Positions 53,956 to 64,000 of a stretch of DNA of 64,000 nucleotides are shown here, in pieces. The stretch is from contig CP087206.1 in the NCBI GenBank assembly GCA_020912385.1, positions 3,596,001 through 3,660,000 of the forward strand, written 5' to 3'. This DNA is from Neofusicoccum parvum (Eukaryota; Ascomycota; Dothideomycetes; Botryosphaeriales; Botryosphaeriaceae). The position numbers and the translations under genes are program-made. Position 1 is the first letter of the stretch, and every line of letters starts with the position of its first letter. A model generated the notes under the pieces. The model saw only the letters and a list, made by a program, of their open reading frames with translations. It was not told the DNA's origin and ran no database searches.

Positions 53956-56900
53956 ATGAGGACCCCTTCCTCATTGCCGGGCATGTCGGCCGGCAACTTC
54001 GCGACGCTCCTCCTCTCCGCGGCCCTGGTCGGCGCCCCCGTTGCCCACGCCGTGTCCTTCACCCCCGTCTCCTCACCGAACATCGACATTTCCGAGCTCG
54101 GCCGCGTAGCGCTCGCAGGTAATTTCGACGCGCTCTCCATTTACGAGTTCGAAGGCCAGGAGCAGAGCACCTACTTCACCAATGGCAGCCAGTCGCTTCT
54201 CTCGCGCTTCCCGAATGGCGCCTTCGCCAATCTCGCCGTGGGAGACGCGAACATCGAGGCCATGTGCTCTTTCGTGCAGCAGGACGGAACCCTGGCCGGC
54301 GTCGTCATCGGAGGAAACTTCACCAGCTTGGGCGGCGTTGAGACGCAGGGCGTTGCGCTTTTCAACCCAAACACGTCCGCTATCACGCCTTTGGAGGGAC
54401 TGACTGGCAGCGTTAAGAGCTTGTTCTGCGACTCTGAATCTGGAACCGTTTACGTCGGCGGCTCGTTTTCCGGCGCAAACTCCACAAACGCAATCGCCTG
54501 GGTGGACGGCTGGACGAACCTTCCATTTGCCGGATTCAACGGACCCGTTTCTTCCATTGTTAAGAGTTCTGATGGGCACATCATCTTCGGAGGGTCGTTT
54601 GATGGCCTTGGAAATACCACGACGCCGAAGCAGAAGGACCAACAGATGATTCCCTTGGCTTCTGGAGAGATTACAGCGGTTAGTGGTTCTTCAACCAACG
54701 GCTTCAACGACCCCCGGAACATCATCTGCAAGGAAGGCCAAGGTGGATCCGGTAATGTGTGGTTGTTGGAGGACAACACGGCTGGAACCTGGCAGGCAGC
54801 GTACGGATTTGGATTCCAACCTACCAAGCTGCGCCTGTACAACACAAACCAGGATGGCCGCGGAACAAAGACTTGGCGCTTCACTGCTCTGCCCGATGGC
54901 GGTATCATGAATTTCACTCATATCGATTCCGAAGGCAACAACATTACGTGCGATGCCCGCTGTCCACTCCCTCAAGACAACACCACATACCAGGATTTCC
55001 ATTTCGTGAACCGCGTCGGCATGAACTCTTTCAAGATCGACATTTCGGAATTTTATGGTAGCGGTGGAGGTCTGGCAGGCATCGAGTTGTTCCAGGACGA
55101 CATTTACGCGTTTGCCATCGACACCTTCAATCAACCCACCTGCGACAATGCCAACATGTCGGCAGTTGCCACTAAGACCGGTGCTTGGGAGTCCACACCG
55201 TCCCGTAACAGCAGCTCGGATTACCTCACTGATACTTTCTCTGAAGGTGTACAAGTTAACAGCAGCTCTGCTCAGGTCGTCTTTGAACCCAATATCCAGC
55301 AATCCGGCAATTACACCGTCCGCTTGTACACCCCTGGATGTAAGCAAGACGACACTTGCCTCACTCGTGGACAAGTCAACATTACGGGAAGCATGACAGA
55401 GAACGGAACTACCACCGGGAACGCACCGGTATCAACAACTTTATTCCAAACAAACGACTTCGACAAGTACGACACCATCTACTACGGCTACGTCGACGCG
55501 ATCTCGGGTTCGTTCCGCCCATCCGTCACGCTCACTCCCGCGGATGGCCAGACTGGGCCCCTCACTATCGTTGCTCAGCGCGTGCGCTTCGAACTCATGA
55601 GTTCCAGTGCTGGTGGTCTTAACGGCCTCTTTGAGTACAACCCTGACCTCGCCACGGTTAGCGACGACTTCGATGCTTCCGTTGTCGACTCTGCAGGGAT
55701 GGGCCTCAGTGATTCTGCGGGTATCAACACCATGGCCACTGACGATAGTGCGATCTACATCGGTGGCAACTTCTCCAACAGCAACTTCAGCTACATCTTC
55801 GCCATCAGAGACAACACGACTGTCAGCCTTGCAGATGGCGGCCTCAACGCTGAGGTTCATGCCCTGTTTCTGAACGGCACGCAGCTGTTTGTTGGTGGTA
55901 ACTTCACCAACACGGCTGACAACAACGTGGATGGCCTAAGCGGCGTCGCAGTGTACTCGACTTCTGACAACACATGGTCTGCTCTGGGCGCGGGTGTCCG
56001 TGGCGGTGTTTCTCACATCATGCCACTAAGCTTGAACCTCACGGAGAACGAGCCGGAGGATGTGCTTGCGCTGAGTGGTGACATTACGGAAGTATTCGCA
56101 TTCGGCGACAACGCAACTTACCCCGTCGATGGAGTCGCTCTTTGGGCTCCCTCCAGAGGAAATTGGGTGCACAACCTGGACGTTCAGGCTATCTCGGTCT
56201 CCGGTCAACTTACTGCTTGGACGGAAGTGCCTGATTCCGACCCCCTGTTCGCAGGAGCTGTCTCGTCTCAGGCGCTGGAAGCGAGCGGCGCAGTCGGCCT
56301 GATCGACTCGAAACAGCTTGGCCTGCAACGCTATCCTATCGAGATACAGTCCCAGTCAGAGTCATCCTCAAGCTTGGCTAAGCGCTCGACAAGCAATCAG
56401 AACGTCACAGGCGTCGTCACAGGTTTGGTCTACGAGCAAAACAGCCTCAACATTACCATCATTGGAGGCCACTTCACCGCTACGGGATCGGACGATTCCG
56501 ACCTCAACAACCTCCTGTTCGTCAACACATCGAACAATAACGCTGTCACGGGTCTCAGCAACCAATTGGATGCTTCTGCCACCATCGTCACCCTTGCTAC
56601 ACAAGAGTCCACATCGACGCTCTGGGTTGGCGGTAAATTCACCGGTAACGCCAGCGGCACAGATCTCAACGGTCTCTTTGCCTACAGCCTTGTCAATGCC
56701 GACTTTGAAAGCACTCAGCCCCAGGCGCTCGACCGCAACGACGGCGACGTCTCTGTCAATGTGGTCGCACCTCGGCCGAAGTCGGATGACGTGTATGTTG
56801 GCGGTGAGTTCGACTCGGCCGGCGCTTTCGGATGCCCTGCTCTTTGCGTCTTTGCAACCGACCGTGGACAGTGGGTTAGCCCTGGTAGCGGCCTGTCTGG

Positions 56901-57722
56901 CACAGTATCTTCCATGCTCTGGGTCACGCAGAACGAACTGATTATCGGCGGCAACCTCACTGTGGATGACAACACCACCGCTCTGGTTACTTACACAGTC
57001 AAGGACTCGGCGTTCAAGACGCTCCCAGGTTCTGAGCAGGTTCCTGGCCCTGTTGATGCCATTACGGCAGCCAACAGTGACGGAACTCAGTTCTGGGTCG
57101 CCGGAACAGCCACTAACGGTTCTGCTTTCGTCATGCTCACTGGCACTGGCACCGACGACTGGATGTCTGTTGGACAAGACCTTGGCGAAGGCTCTTTGGT
57201 TCGCGGGCTCCAGCTCTTCTCCACCACCGAGGACCACGATTCGAGCGACAGCCTCGCCAACGACAAGATTCTCATGGTGCTGGGCGAACTCATCCTCCCT
57301 GGATTTGGCAATGCTTCGGCTGTTGTCTACAACGGCACCGAGTTCGCTCCATTCATCCTCTCTAACACTGGCAACAACGGCCGAGGCAGCCTGTCGCAGG
57401 TCTTCGTTGAGAAACCCCAGAATGTTTTCCGATCAAGTGGTGAGTTCTCAAAACCCCCAGGCCAGTTACTACACAATACTGATTTGCTCCAGGTGGCAAC
57501 CTCGCACTCGGCTTGGTTGTGCTGATCGCGCTTGCGATCGCACTCGCCCTAATCATGCTCCTGGTTGTCGCCGGCATCGCAGCCGAACGCATCCGCAGGA
57601 AGCGTGAAGGCTACATGCCGGCACCCACCCAGATGGGAGACAAGAACGCCAACATGAGCCGCATCCCGCCGGAGCATATCCTCGGCAACCTGGACAATCC
57701 CGGGGCGCCCGAGAGGCTCTGA
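53956..57722 (+). CDS. RAX2: Rax2-type cell polarity/morphogenesis membrane protein
   Basis: Two exons, 53956-57439 and 57493-57722, give 1237 aa. A signal peptide (LLLSAALVGAPVAHA) precedes a very large extracellular part built of kelch/beta-propeller-like repeats with the recurring YVGG/FVGGNFT motif (VVIGGNFTSLGG, VYVGGSFSGA, IYIGGNFSNSN, LFVGGNFTNT, LWVGGKFTGN, VYVGGEFDSA). Many NxS/T sites suggest heavy N-glycosylation. One membrane helix near residue 1165-1190 (LGLVVLIALAIALALIMLLV) is followed by a short cytoplasmic tail (RIRRKREGYMPAPTQMGDKN). This is the Rax2 architecture; Rax2 with Rax1 marks growth and septation sites. An internal SLAKRSTS near residue 809 resembles a Kex2 site. 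Confidence 0.94.
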
Positions 57723-59330
57723 GGCAGGGCGGTTCACAGTTCGATTTCTGGATTTCTTTAATGAGGGAATGTACAAACGCGAGCGGGCTCCTCGGCAAGG
57801 CGCACCAGGCGTATTTGGGATTTCTTTTTCTCTTCAGTTCTTGTCGATCATTCTGCTGGCATACGATTCACACGCGAAGCGTGCTTCATGCGTTGCATCT
57901 ATGCAGGCGTTGCCTGTTCCACGCGATTCTTTTTTTGCATTTCCTTCCTGCACCCCGACCTCTCCAACTCTCGTCTGCGAGCACTCTCGAAATCTCCTTT
58001 TTGTCGTTTTCGCTTAGCGCTGATGGGGCACGGGCAAAAGGTTTGTTGGCGGACCTCTCTTCCTGCGGCTTTTCATGATACCACCCAACCGCCGACATTT
58101 AATGTGTACTTTAGTTTTTCGTTTCACGGCCGCCGCGTTCGCGCGATGCACCGGCCCGTCATTTGTCGTTGCGAGTCTGCTGCTCTTTCATTGCGATTTT
58201 TTCCTTCTTCCAAAAGGCATCAGGGGAGACGGGCGGGTCGTCGGGGGAGTGGACCAGAGGGAGCGGGTTTGGGCGAGGAGAAGAGCCGGGGCTGCTCAGC
58301 CTCGCCCGTCACGGCGGTATAGGTAGTGCGTGGATAGAGAAAACACCGTCGTAATGGAGCGCTTACGAGGCTACTATTTTTGCAGAGTGGGCACAGAGGC
58401 ATGCAGTGCTGCCGTGCTGCTGTGCCGCGCACCAGAGCTGCCGCTGGCACCATCTCACCTGCGCCGTGACGATTGATGCAGATTGCAGCTTACATGCCTG
58501 AGCTGAAACGCGCGGGCAGCCTTCTATCTCTGGCGGCGCTGTTGAGACGACGGTGACGGTGCTTTGGTGTGCTGGAGTGCTCCGCCACACTCGCGTGTCT
58601 CATCATCACCACCACCAGGCCCGGCCAGGCCATCTCATTCTGTCTCCTCCCGTCCAATCCACACGCCCCCGTTCGCATGCACGCGCGCGCCCGTCCGGCC
58701 GAGTTTTCCGGGCTGCCTGCTCTTGGCCAGCCGCTCCCATCGGTCCATACTGCCTTGCTCTGCCGCGACAAAGAGCCCGTCCGGCAAGAGCAAGTGGCAC
58801 AAGCCTGGCTGACCGGCGCTTCTCGGCCATCGCCGTCGCCGTCGCCGCCATGGCCGCTCTTTCGCACGCCTCGACGCTTGCGCTGCGTCGCGCTTCGCCC
58901 GTTTTCTGTTCTCTGCGCGGTGCAGCTGAACGGGATGCGCCGCGTCACGGAGCGGAGGGAGGTGTGGATACAGCACCGGTATATAAATAAACCATAACGC
59001 CATACGCACGTTGGCGGGACTTGCTCCTCGCGCATCACACAGGTTATATACGAACGACGCTGGAGGTTCGAGAGCGCCGCCGGTGATTTTCAGGGCGCCG
59101 CGCTTTCGCAACGGTCTCCCTGTCCGACAGCTACTCGCTCGTGTTGGTCTTCCCTGTCAGCCCTTACACGTGGAAGTTAGCTTGCTGTTCGCTCTTTGCG
59201 AGCTTCTCTTCTTGAAACGCCAGCCTGCTGCTCACCTGCCCGTCTCTGCCCTGCGCCGGACCCCACCACGGCCGCAAAAAGCACACCACCAACCAACCCA
59301 TTTCAGCCGCAGCCTTCCGCCACAACCGTC

Positions 59331-59362
<32 letters not shown>

Positions 59363-59484
59363 TCCAACACGAACCCCCGCCGCGCATCTTAATTTCTAAC
59401 CCCGTTTCCCCCCGCGCCGCACACGGCCTGTCCCGCACATTCCTGCTGTTGCGCCCCACATCGCCGCGCGCCACAGCTCCCACC
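57723..59484. other. long intergenic with a CTG/TGC repeat in the leader of the next gene
   Basis: About 1.76 kb with no supported gene. T-rich after Rax2 (3' flank), C/G-rich near the next start. Contains the (TGC)10 tract. Confidence 0.5.
59332..59361. repeat. (TGC)10 microsatellite
   Basis: Ten perfect TGC units, 123 bases upstream of the start codon of the small gene at 59485, likely in its 5' leader. Confidence 0.9.
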
Positions 59485-60429
59485 ATGGCCTCCGCCGACG
59501 CAAACACCACCACCACCGCCTCCGCCGCAGAGCCGCCGCCGCCCTCGACCCGCATCCGCGGCTCCGTCGTCGCGCACCTCGACACGTCGACGCCCGCCAT
59601 CAACGCCTCGCCCGTCGAGATCGACGGCACGCCCACCAGCCCCGACCACAAGTTCAGCCGCAGCGGCAGCTGGGGGGCCGCGGGCAAGGCCGCCGCGGCG
59701 GCGGGCAGGACGGCCGGCGACGGCGGCCCGAAGAGCAGCAGTCCGGATCACCTGGCGAGGGAGGAGGAGGTTTTGGAGGAGTTTGGGTTGTTGTCGGGGG
59801 GGAAGGGCGGCGTGGTCGGGGGTGGGGAGGTGAGTTTGCGACTTACTTTTTTTTTGCCACCCATCCAGTTTTTTTTCTTCAGCCTTTTTCTCTTGTCGTG
59901 GATTTGTCTCTTCGGGAAGGGATGTGGGCTGCGTGTGCCCGTAACTTTCTGTGGTCATTGTGTTGTTGCGCCATGATCTTCGTCACATGTCCTCCCGGGG
60001 CTTCGTGCAAGAAGGCGCTATGCTTGCCATCTTGGAGTTGGAGAATCCGTTTGGATGCGGGCAAAAGACCGCATGACGTATTCATGGATTGTTCGGACGA
60101 ACTCTTCAACTCCCGCTGGCATACTCTAGGGACTTCCCAATCGTCGTTTTCCGGATGAACGTCGTGCTTCTGCGAACCCTGTTTCGCCTCTCTCTTCCCC
60201 TTTCCTTTTTCTCTGTTCTTCTCTCTTCTGATCTAAACAATCTCGTGTCTCGCTCCTCCTTCTCATTCTTGTTTTTCCAAAATAGAACCGCGCTGCACTC
60301 CTTCAATCGCGGAAAAGCGATCCGGCCGTCCTAGTCGACATACCACAGGGTCCTTCCGTAGACGATTTCGCAGCTGCCGGCCTCATGAGCCCGGCCGACA
60401 AGGAGAAGGAGGCTGAGGTAGCTAGGTGA
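59485..60429 (+). CDS. small acidic/Ala-rich protein of unknown function
   Basis: Two exons, 59485-59829 and 60286-60429, give 162 aa. Exon 1 encodes an Ala/Thr/Pro-rich start, then RIRGSVVAHLDTSTPAINAS and HKFSRSGSWGAAGKAAAAAG, and ends EEEVLEEFGLLSGGKGG. Exon 2 gives NRAALLQSRKSDPAVLVDIP and DDFAAAGLMSPADKEKEAEV. The exon 2 part looks well conserved in character, and the intron is in phase 0 with a clean GTGAGT donor, but 456 nt is long. No signal peptide or membrane segment is present. I do not recognise the family; a Ser/Arg-Ser-rich phospho-regulated protein is only a guess. Confidence 0.65.
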
Positions 60430-60964
60430 AACGTACTGCCCTGAATGGGGGGTTTTAACGTGCAGGAGTTTTCAGTGGTCATTATATATCCGGTAGCTAG
60501 GAGTCGGTGAGGTTAGTAAGGAGATTGGCATGAGTGGGGGTGGAGTAGACAGCGGGTCTGAAGTGGCGGAAGGGTTGACGAGGTTCACGGCTGATTTAAA
60601 GGAGATGAGACTTCGGACATGTTAAGATTCGAGTTTGTGTACGGTTCTTCACGGGTTGGTTTGTCTTGCAAATGCACTTTTGTGGGGTTAAAGAGCGGTT
60701 GGTGTTGGTGTATGATCAAGCATTTTTTTTTCTTAACGGTCTTCATGAATCGGAAATGGTACTCACGTCTCTCGTCCGTCCAAAGCGCGAGTCTACCCAT
60801 GTAGCATTTACCTCCTTGCCTAATCCCTCTAACCCTAACACCTGTTTCCACTCCACTAAACAGCAAGAAGAACAAACAAACAAACAAACAAACAAACAAA
60901 CAATGAAACTCCCAAGAATCGCCGCGTCCCCTCCCAAAGATGCACGTTCTCGTCTCTTCGTCCG
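60430..60964. other. intergenic with AAAC microsatellite
   Basis: Between the convergent ends of two small genes. Contains a tract of about eight AAAC units at 60871-60903. No gene seen. Confidence 0.55.
60871..60903. repeat. (AAAC)8 microsatellite
   Basis: Perfect AACA-phase tetranucleotide array in the 3' flank of the small minus-strand gene. Confidence 0.9.
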
Positions 60965-61243
60965 CTACTCCCACCAAGCCTTCGGGCCCCCGAAGTTCCC
61001 GGCGTGCCCGAACCCGCCCGGCTTCGCGGCCGCGCGCACCGCGTACGGCCAGAACAGCACCGCGCCCGCCATCGGCACGTACAGCCCGGCCGCCCGGCCC
61101 ATCTTGCGCCACGCCACGCTCCAGTCGGCCGGGTACGCGGGCGAGGACACGGGGTTGCGCGAGTTGGGGTGCTGCTCGCGGACGGCGTTTTTGATTTGGT
61201 GGACGAGCGTGCGGAGGAAGGTGGGTTTGGCGATGGTGGCCAT
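60965..61243 (-). CDS. small predicted mitochondrial membrane protein, unknown function
   Basis: A single open frame of 92 aa with ATG in good context (GCCACCATGG on its strand). The N-terminus (MATIAKPTFLRTLVHQIKNA) is basic, amphipathic and free of acidic residues, like a mitochondrial targeting sequence. A hydrophobic segment (GLYVPMAGAVLFWPYAVRAA) probably crosses a membrane once. The C-terminus is Gly-rich, ending GGPKAWWE. The form fits a small inner-membrane accessory protein of a respiratory complex, but I do not recognise which. No intron is needed. No partner gene lies nearby. Confidence 0.65.
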   Translation of the reverse strand: MATIAKPTFLRTLVHQIKNAVREQHPNSRNPVSSPAYPADWSVAWRKMGRAAGLYVPMAGAVLFWPYAVRAAAKPGGFGHAGNFGGPKAWWE

Positions 61244-61962
61244 GGTGGTGATGGTGGCCCGGATTGGCGTGAGGTTGATGATGTGGTTGGTGGTGGTGGT
61301 TGAGGTTGTACTGGCGGCGAGCGGTGTTGTAGAGGAATGCCGAATTCGTAGCCTTCGAGATAGGTGTGGACGTGTGTGTATGAGGCTATATACAGCTCAA
61401 CGGGAGAACCGTTTATATACGGACCTCGACCCTTCCCGTACTTTCGTCCCGCTCCCGAGCTATCTGCGCGGCGATGCCGCAGCGGACCGTTGGCGGTCCG
61501 AGTAATCAGAGTCATCGCTGCTGGCCTGGCTTCTTTTTTTGGTGCGCATGTCGCCGCAAATGTTGGAAGGCGGCGGCCAGAGCGCGTGGTTGTGCCGTGG
61601 CTGCCGACAATGCCGCAGGGATGCCGATAGATGCCGATGATGACTGCAGCGTCGGCATGCCGCTTTGGCGTTGCACGAGAACTTCTCAGGTGATGTTTCG
61701 ATCATTTGTTTCGGACGAGACAGCTTTTTCTCTCGGATACTTCGCAAATCCTCGTCAGAGCGGCAGAAATCGGGTATACAACTGGCGTTGGCAAAAACAC
61801 TTAAACCAGCCTTTCTCTTCCATGCTTGACGTGATGACAAAGATTGTGAGACCACCAGGGCATGCCATCTATACGAGATTGCCATACCACTTACTGCAAC
61901 CGCATGAACTCTCCCCAAACTCTTATGCTGCAAAGCAATGGTATCATCAACATCCGCACCCC
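61244..61962. other. intergenic, small-gene promoter and transporter 3' flank
   Basis: No supported gene. Confidence 0.5.
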
Positions 61963-63986
61963 CTACACCCTCTCCACCTCCTCCACCACAACCTTACTCG
62001 GCTTCACCAGCTCCCCGCCATCTCCGATCTCCTCCGCCCCACTCACGTGTACCACTGCACTCCTAAACGCCCTCGTCGGCGTGCCCCTCTCAAACAGCGC
62101 ATCCAGCTCCTCCAAACTCCTCCCCTTCATCTCCGGCACGAACAACCAGCACAGCACCGTCACGCACACAGTCGTACTACCATACAGGAAGCCGACGCGA
62201 GCGCCCAGGCCGGCGTAGTCGGCGTTGACCAGGTACGGCACGGTGAAGGAGATGACAAAGGCGCAGGTGATGGAGATGCTGTTGGCCAGCATGCTGGTCT
62301 TCTCCGCGACGCGGCGGGCCGGCGACTCGGCCATGGTAATGTACGACAGCGGTGCCCAGGTCAGGCCGAAGAAGACGCCGAACAGCATCAGGCCGGCGAC
62401 GAGCGTGTCCTTGGCTGCACTGTTGGGGTGCGCGATGGTGCCCAGGCCGCCGACCAGGTAGAGGAAGGTCGCTTGCGCGACGCCGCCGCCGAGCAGGAGC
62501 GGCCGGCGGCCGACTTTGTCGACGATGAAGGATGTTAAGAGCGCGGTGGCAAATTGGAGGGCGGTGTAGATGATACCGAGCGCGAAACTGTTGCCGTAGC
62601 CTTGTTGTTGGTAGAAGAGAACGCCGTATTGGGAGGTAAAGATTTGGCCCGAGAGTTGTTGGCAGAGCATGCCGAGGATAGCGACGCCGGCACGGCGCTG
62701 GGGGAGTGATCGGTCAGTATGGAATGCAGCGTTGCTCACGAAGAGGGCATTTACCTTGTTAGTGCCGGTCATCACTTCTGCCCATCCTCCTTTTCCGTCG
62801 TTGGTCTTGGCGTACAGCATGATGCTCAGCTCTTCGTTCAGAGTCTGCGGGTCAGTATTCTTGCGGAGCTTTCGCAGCGCAGCGGACGCCGCTTCGGTAT
62901 CACCACGACTAATGAGCCTGATTTTTACGGTCAGCTATTACGAAAGATCATATGCGATGGTGTATAACTGCTTACCATCTTGGAGATTCGACTAAGAAGG
63001 GGTATGCTGCGATGAGAATCGCGGGCATAACGAATTGGATTCCTGCTCCTGTCAACGAACAGAACCATCAGTAGAGGCTGCGGACAGCTTACCAAGAGGG
63101 ATCATCCAGCAAGCATCAGTGTCCAATTGCTTGGTGCCATAGTTGATAAGGTTGGCGACGACCTGAGAGAACATGATCTGGATTTGGATCTGTCCTCCAA
63201 TGAGTCCACGCAGTTGTTGCGGTGCCGTCTCAGCGAGATATGAGGGGATCATCAGCATGCAGATGCCTGATCTTGTCAGCGATATGACCGTACGACTGTG
63301 GCATGGCGTGTCTTACCAGTCATGAAGTAGCAAGTAATTCGACCGACGGTAAATTGTGCGGCTGTGGTGGCAGAAATCTGGAGTATAGTGCCACTATCAC
63401 AACGTACATCAGTCAATCGAACAGGCGGTCGGGCTGGAAGACTTACATGATGGAGCAGATGGCAATGAACATCAAGCTCTTCTTTCTGCCGAAACGCTCT
63501 GCTAGTGGAGCCGCGACCCATGTGCCCTGACCCAACATCATTAGCAACGAACAGTCCAGCCAAGACCTTGGGTTGCATTACAAGAAGCTTTCCCAAGTAA
63601 GGTGTAGAGTTCATTATGGAGGAAAGATAGGACGGTATGGCGCAAGTACCGTCCGAATCGCACGTGCCGAACCTCTTCTTGAAGGCTTCGCGCTGTCAGT
63701 TCCTCGCCAACTTATGGTGCACAGTTCTGTCACTCACGGGTCATGGCTTGAAGACCGCCGAAGACGCCAACCTGTGACTGTCAGAATGCATGGAGGTTAT
63801 TAGGGTCAAATGAGGCGTACGTCGTATCCGAAGTTGAACATGGCAGCGCTGGTGTATCTGCAAACGACAAAACATGCACGGTCAGGACTTGCAGATAGTG
63901 AAGGTTGAGTGTCTGCCCGTCCAGGCTTACATGGTGACGAAGGCTACAGCAGGTGTAAACAAGGCCATGCGCTGTCTGAACGACAT
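61963..63986 (-). CDS. MFS sugar transporter
   Basis: Ten exons, 63986-63931, 63857-63821, 63772-63739, 63685-63582, 63526-63447, 63393-63317, 63266-63093, 63048-62976, 62917-62755 and 62697-61963, give 510 aa with all phases matching. Sugar-porter signatures: GYDVGVFGG (TM1), PLAERFGRKK (loop 2-3), PSYLAETAPQQLRG, VESPRW at the end of TM6, CQQLSGQ (TM7), DKVGRRPLLL (loop 8-9) and VPEMKGRSLEELDALFE after TM12. Twelve membrane segments and length fit the family; the sugar cannot be told. The ATG at 63986 is 14 bases from the window edge, so a longer N-terminus outside cannot be excluded. The exon density is high for this locus. Confidence 0.92.
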
Positions 63987-64000
63987 GGCGCTGGCCTTGT

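Noticed and set aside
57876..57905. Short palindrome GCGAAGCGTGCTTC after Rax2
   Set aside because: It shares only GAAGC with the repeat family and lacks the TCCGGAT core.
1..64000. tRNA, rRNA, CRISPR or biosynthetic cluster
   Set aside because: No tRNA-like A/B boxes, rRNA, spaced direct repeats, PKS, NRPS or terpene-synthase genes were recognised on either strand.

Overview
The window is nuclear DNA of a filamentous ascomycete (Pezizomycotina; a dothideomycete-like black fungus is possible, but the class cannot be fixed from sequence alone). The reasons are short GT-AG introns (mostly 47-106 nt, often with a CTAAC-type branch site before the acceptor), ATG starts in CCACCATG-like context, and a fungus-specific gene set: Rax2, Yth1, a CCCH-Smr protein, an F-box/JmjC protein, and ankyrin proteins with a fungal STAND-type N-terminus. 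I see no rRNA, tRNA, CRISPR array or intact autonomous transposon. Exon structures were derived by hand from splice consensus and codon phase; every spliced model given closes in frame.

Layout. 0.7-5.3 kb: membrane RING-H2 protein (-), spliceosomal cyclophilin H (+), a small acidic beta-flanking-like protein (+). 6.5-11.8 kb: an accessory island of two tandem paralogous ankyrin genes (-) with identical four-exon structure, separated by a 31-nt G run and flanked by short palindromic repeats. 12.3-15.4 kb: FAHD1-like acylpyruvase (+), convergent with a coiled-coil protein (-) that appears to use a GC-AG intron. 16.8-24.3 kb: eIF4A (-), F-box/JmjC oxygenase (+), CCCH/CUE-like/Smr protein (+). 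25.8-30.0 kb: Yth1 (-) and a GH18 chitinase (+). 30.7-43.6 kb: mostly membrane-trafficking genes: Vps53 (GARP), a small unknown protein, Nus1, an unknown ORF ending 11 nt before the Sec10 start, Sec10 (exocyst), and the t-SNARE Sec9. 44.2-52.4 kb: UDP-glucose 4,6-dehydratase-like enzyme, U2AF large subunit, OGG1, LanC-like protein. 54.0-57.7 kb: Rax2. 59.5-64.0 kb: two small unknown proteins and a 10-exon sugar transporter whose start lies 14 nt from the window end.

Functional themes. Most genes are conserved housekeeping genes: RNA processing and decay (CypH, U2AF, Yth1, Smr protein), translation (eIF4A), polarised secretion (Sec10, Sec9, Vps53, Rax2), dolichol synthesis (Nus1) and DNA repair (OGG1). 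The least ordinary parts are the ankyrin pair, which shares an unnamed cysteine-motif segment and differs by a poly-Asp expansion, and a dispersed family of roughly 70-85-bp palindromic repeats with arms close to TGAAGCATTYRTCCGGATRG. Copies of that family lie next to the ankyrin genes, inside introns of two housekeeping genes, and in intergenic DNA; they look like a non-autonomous MITE or foldback family.
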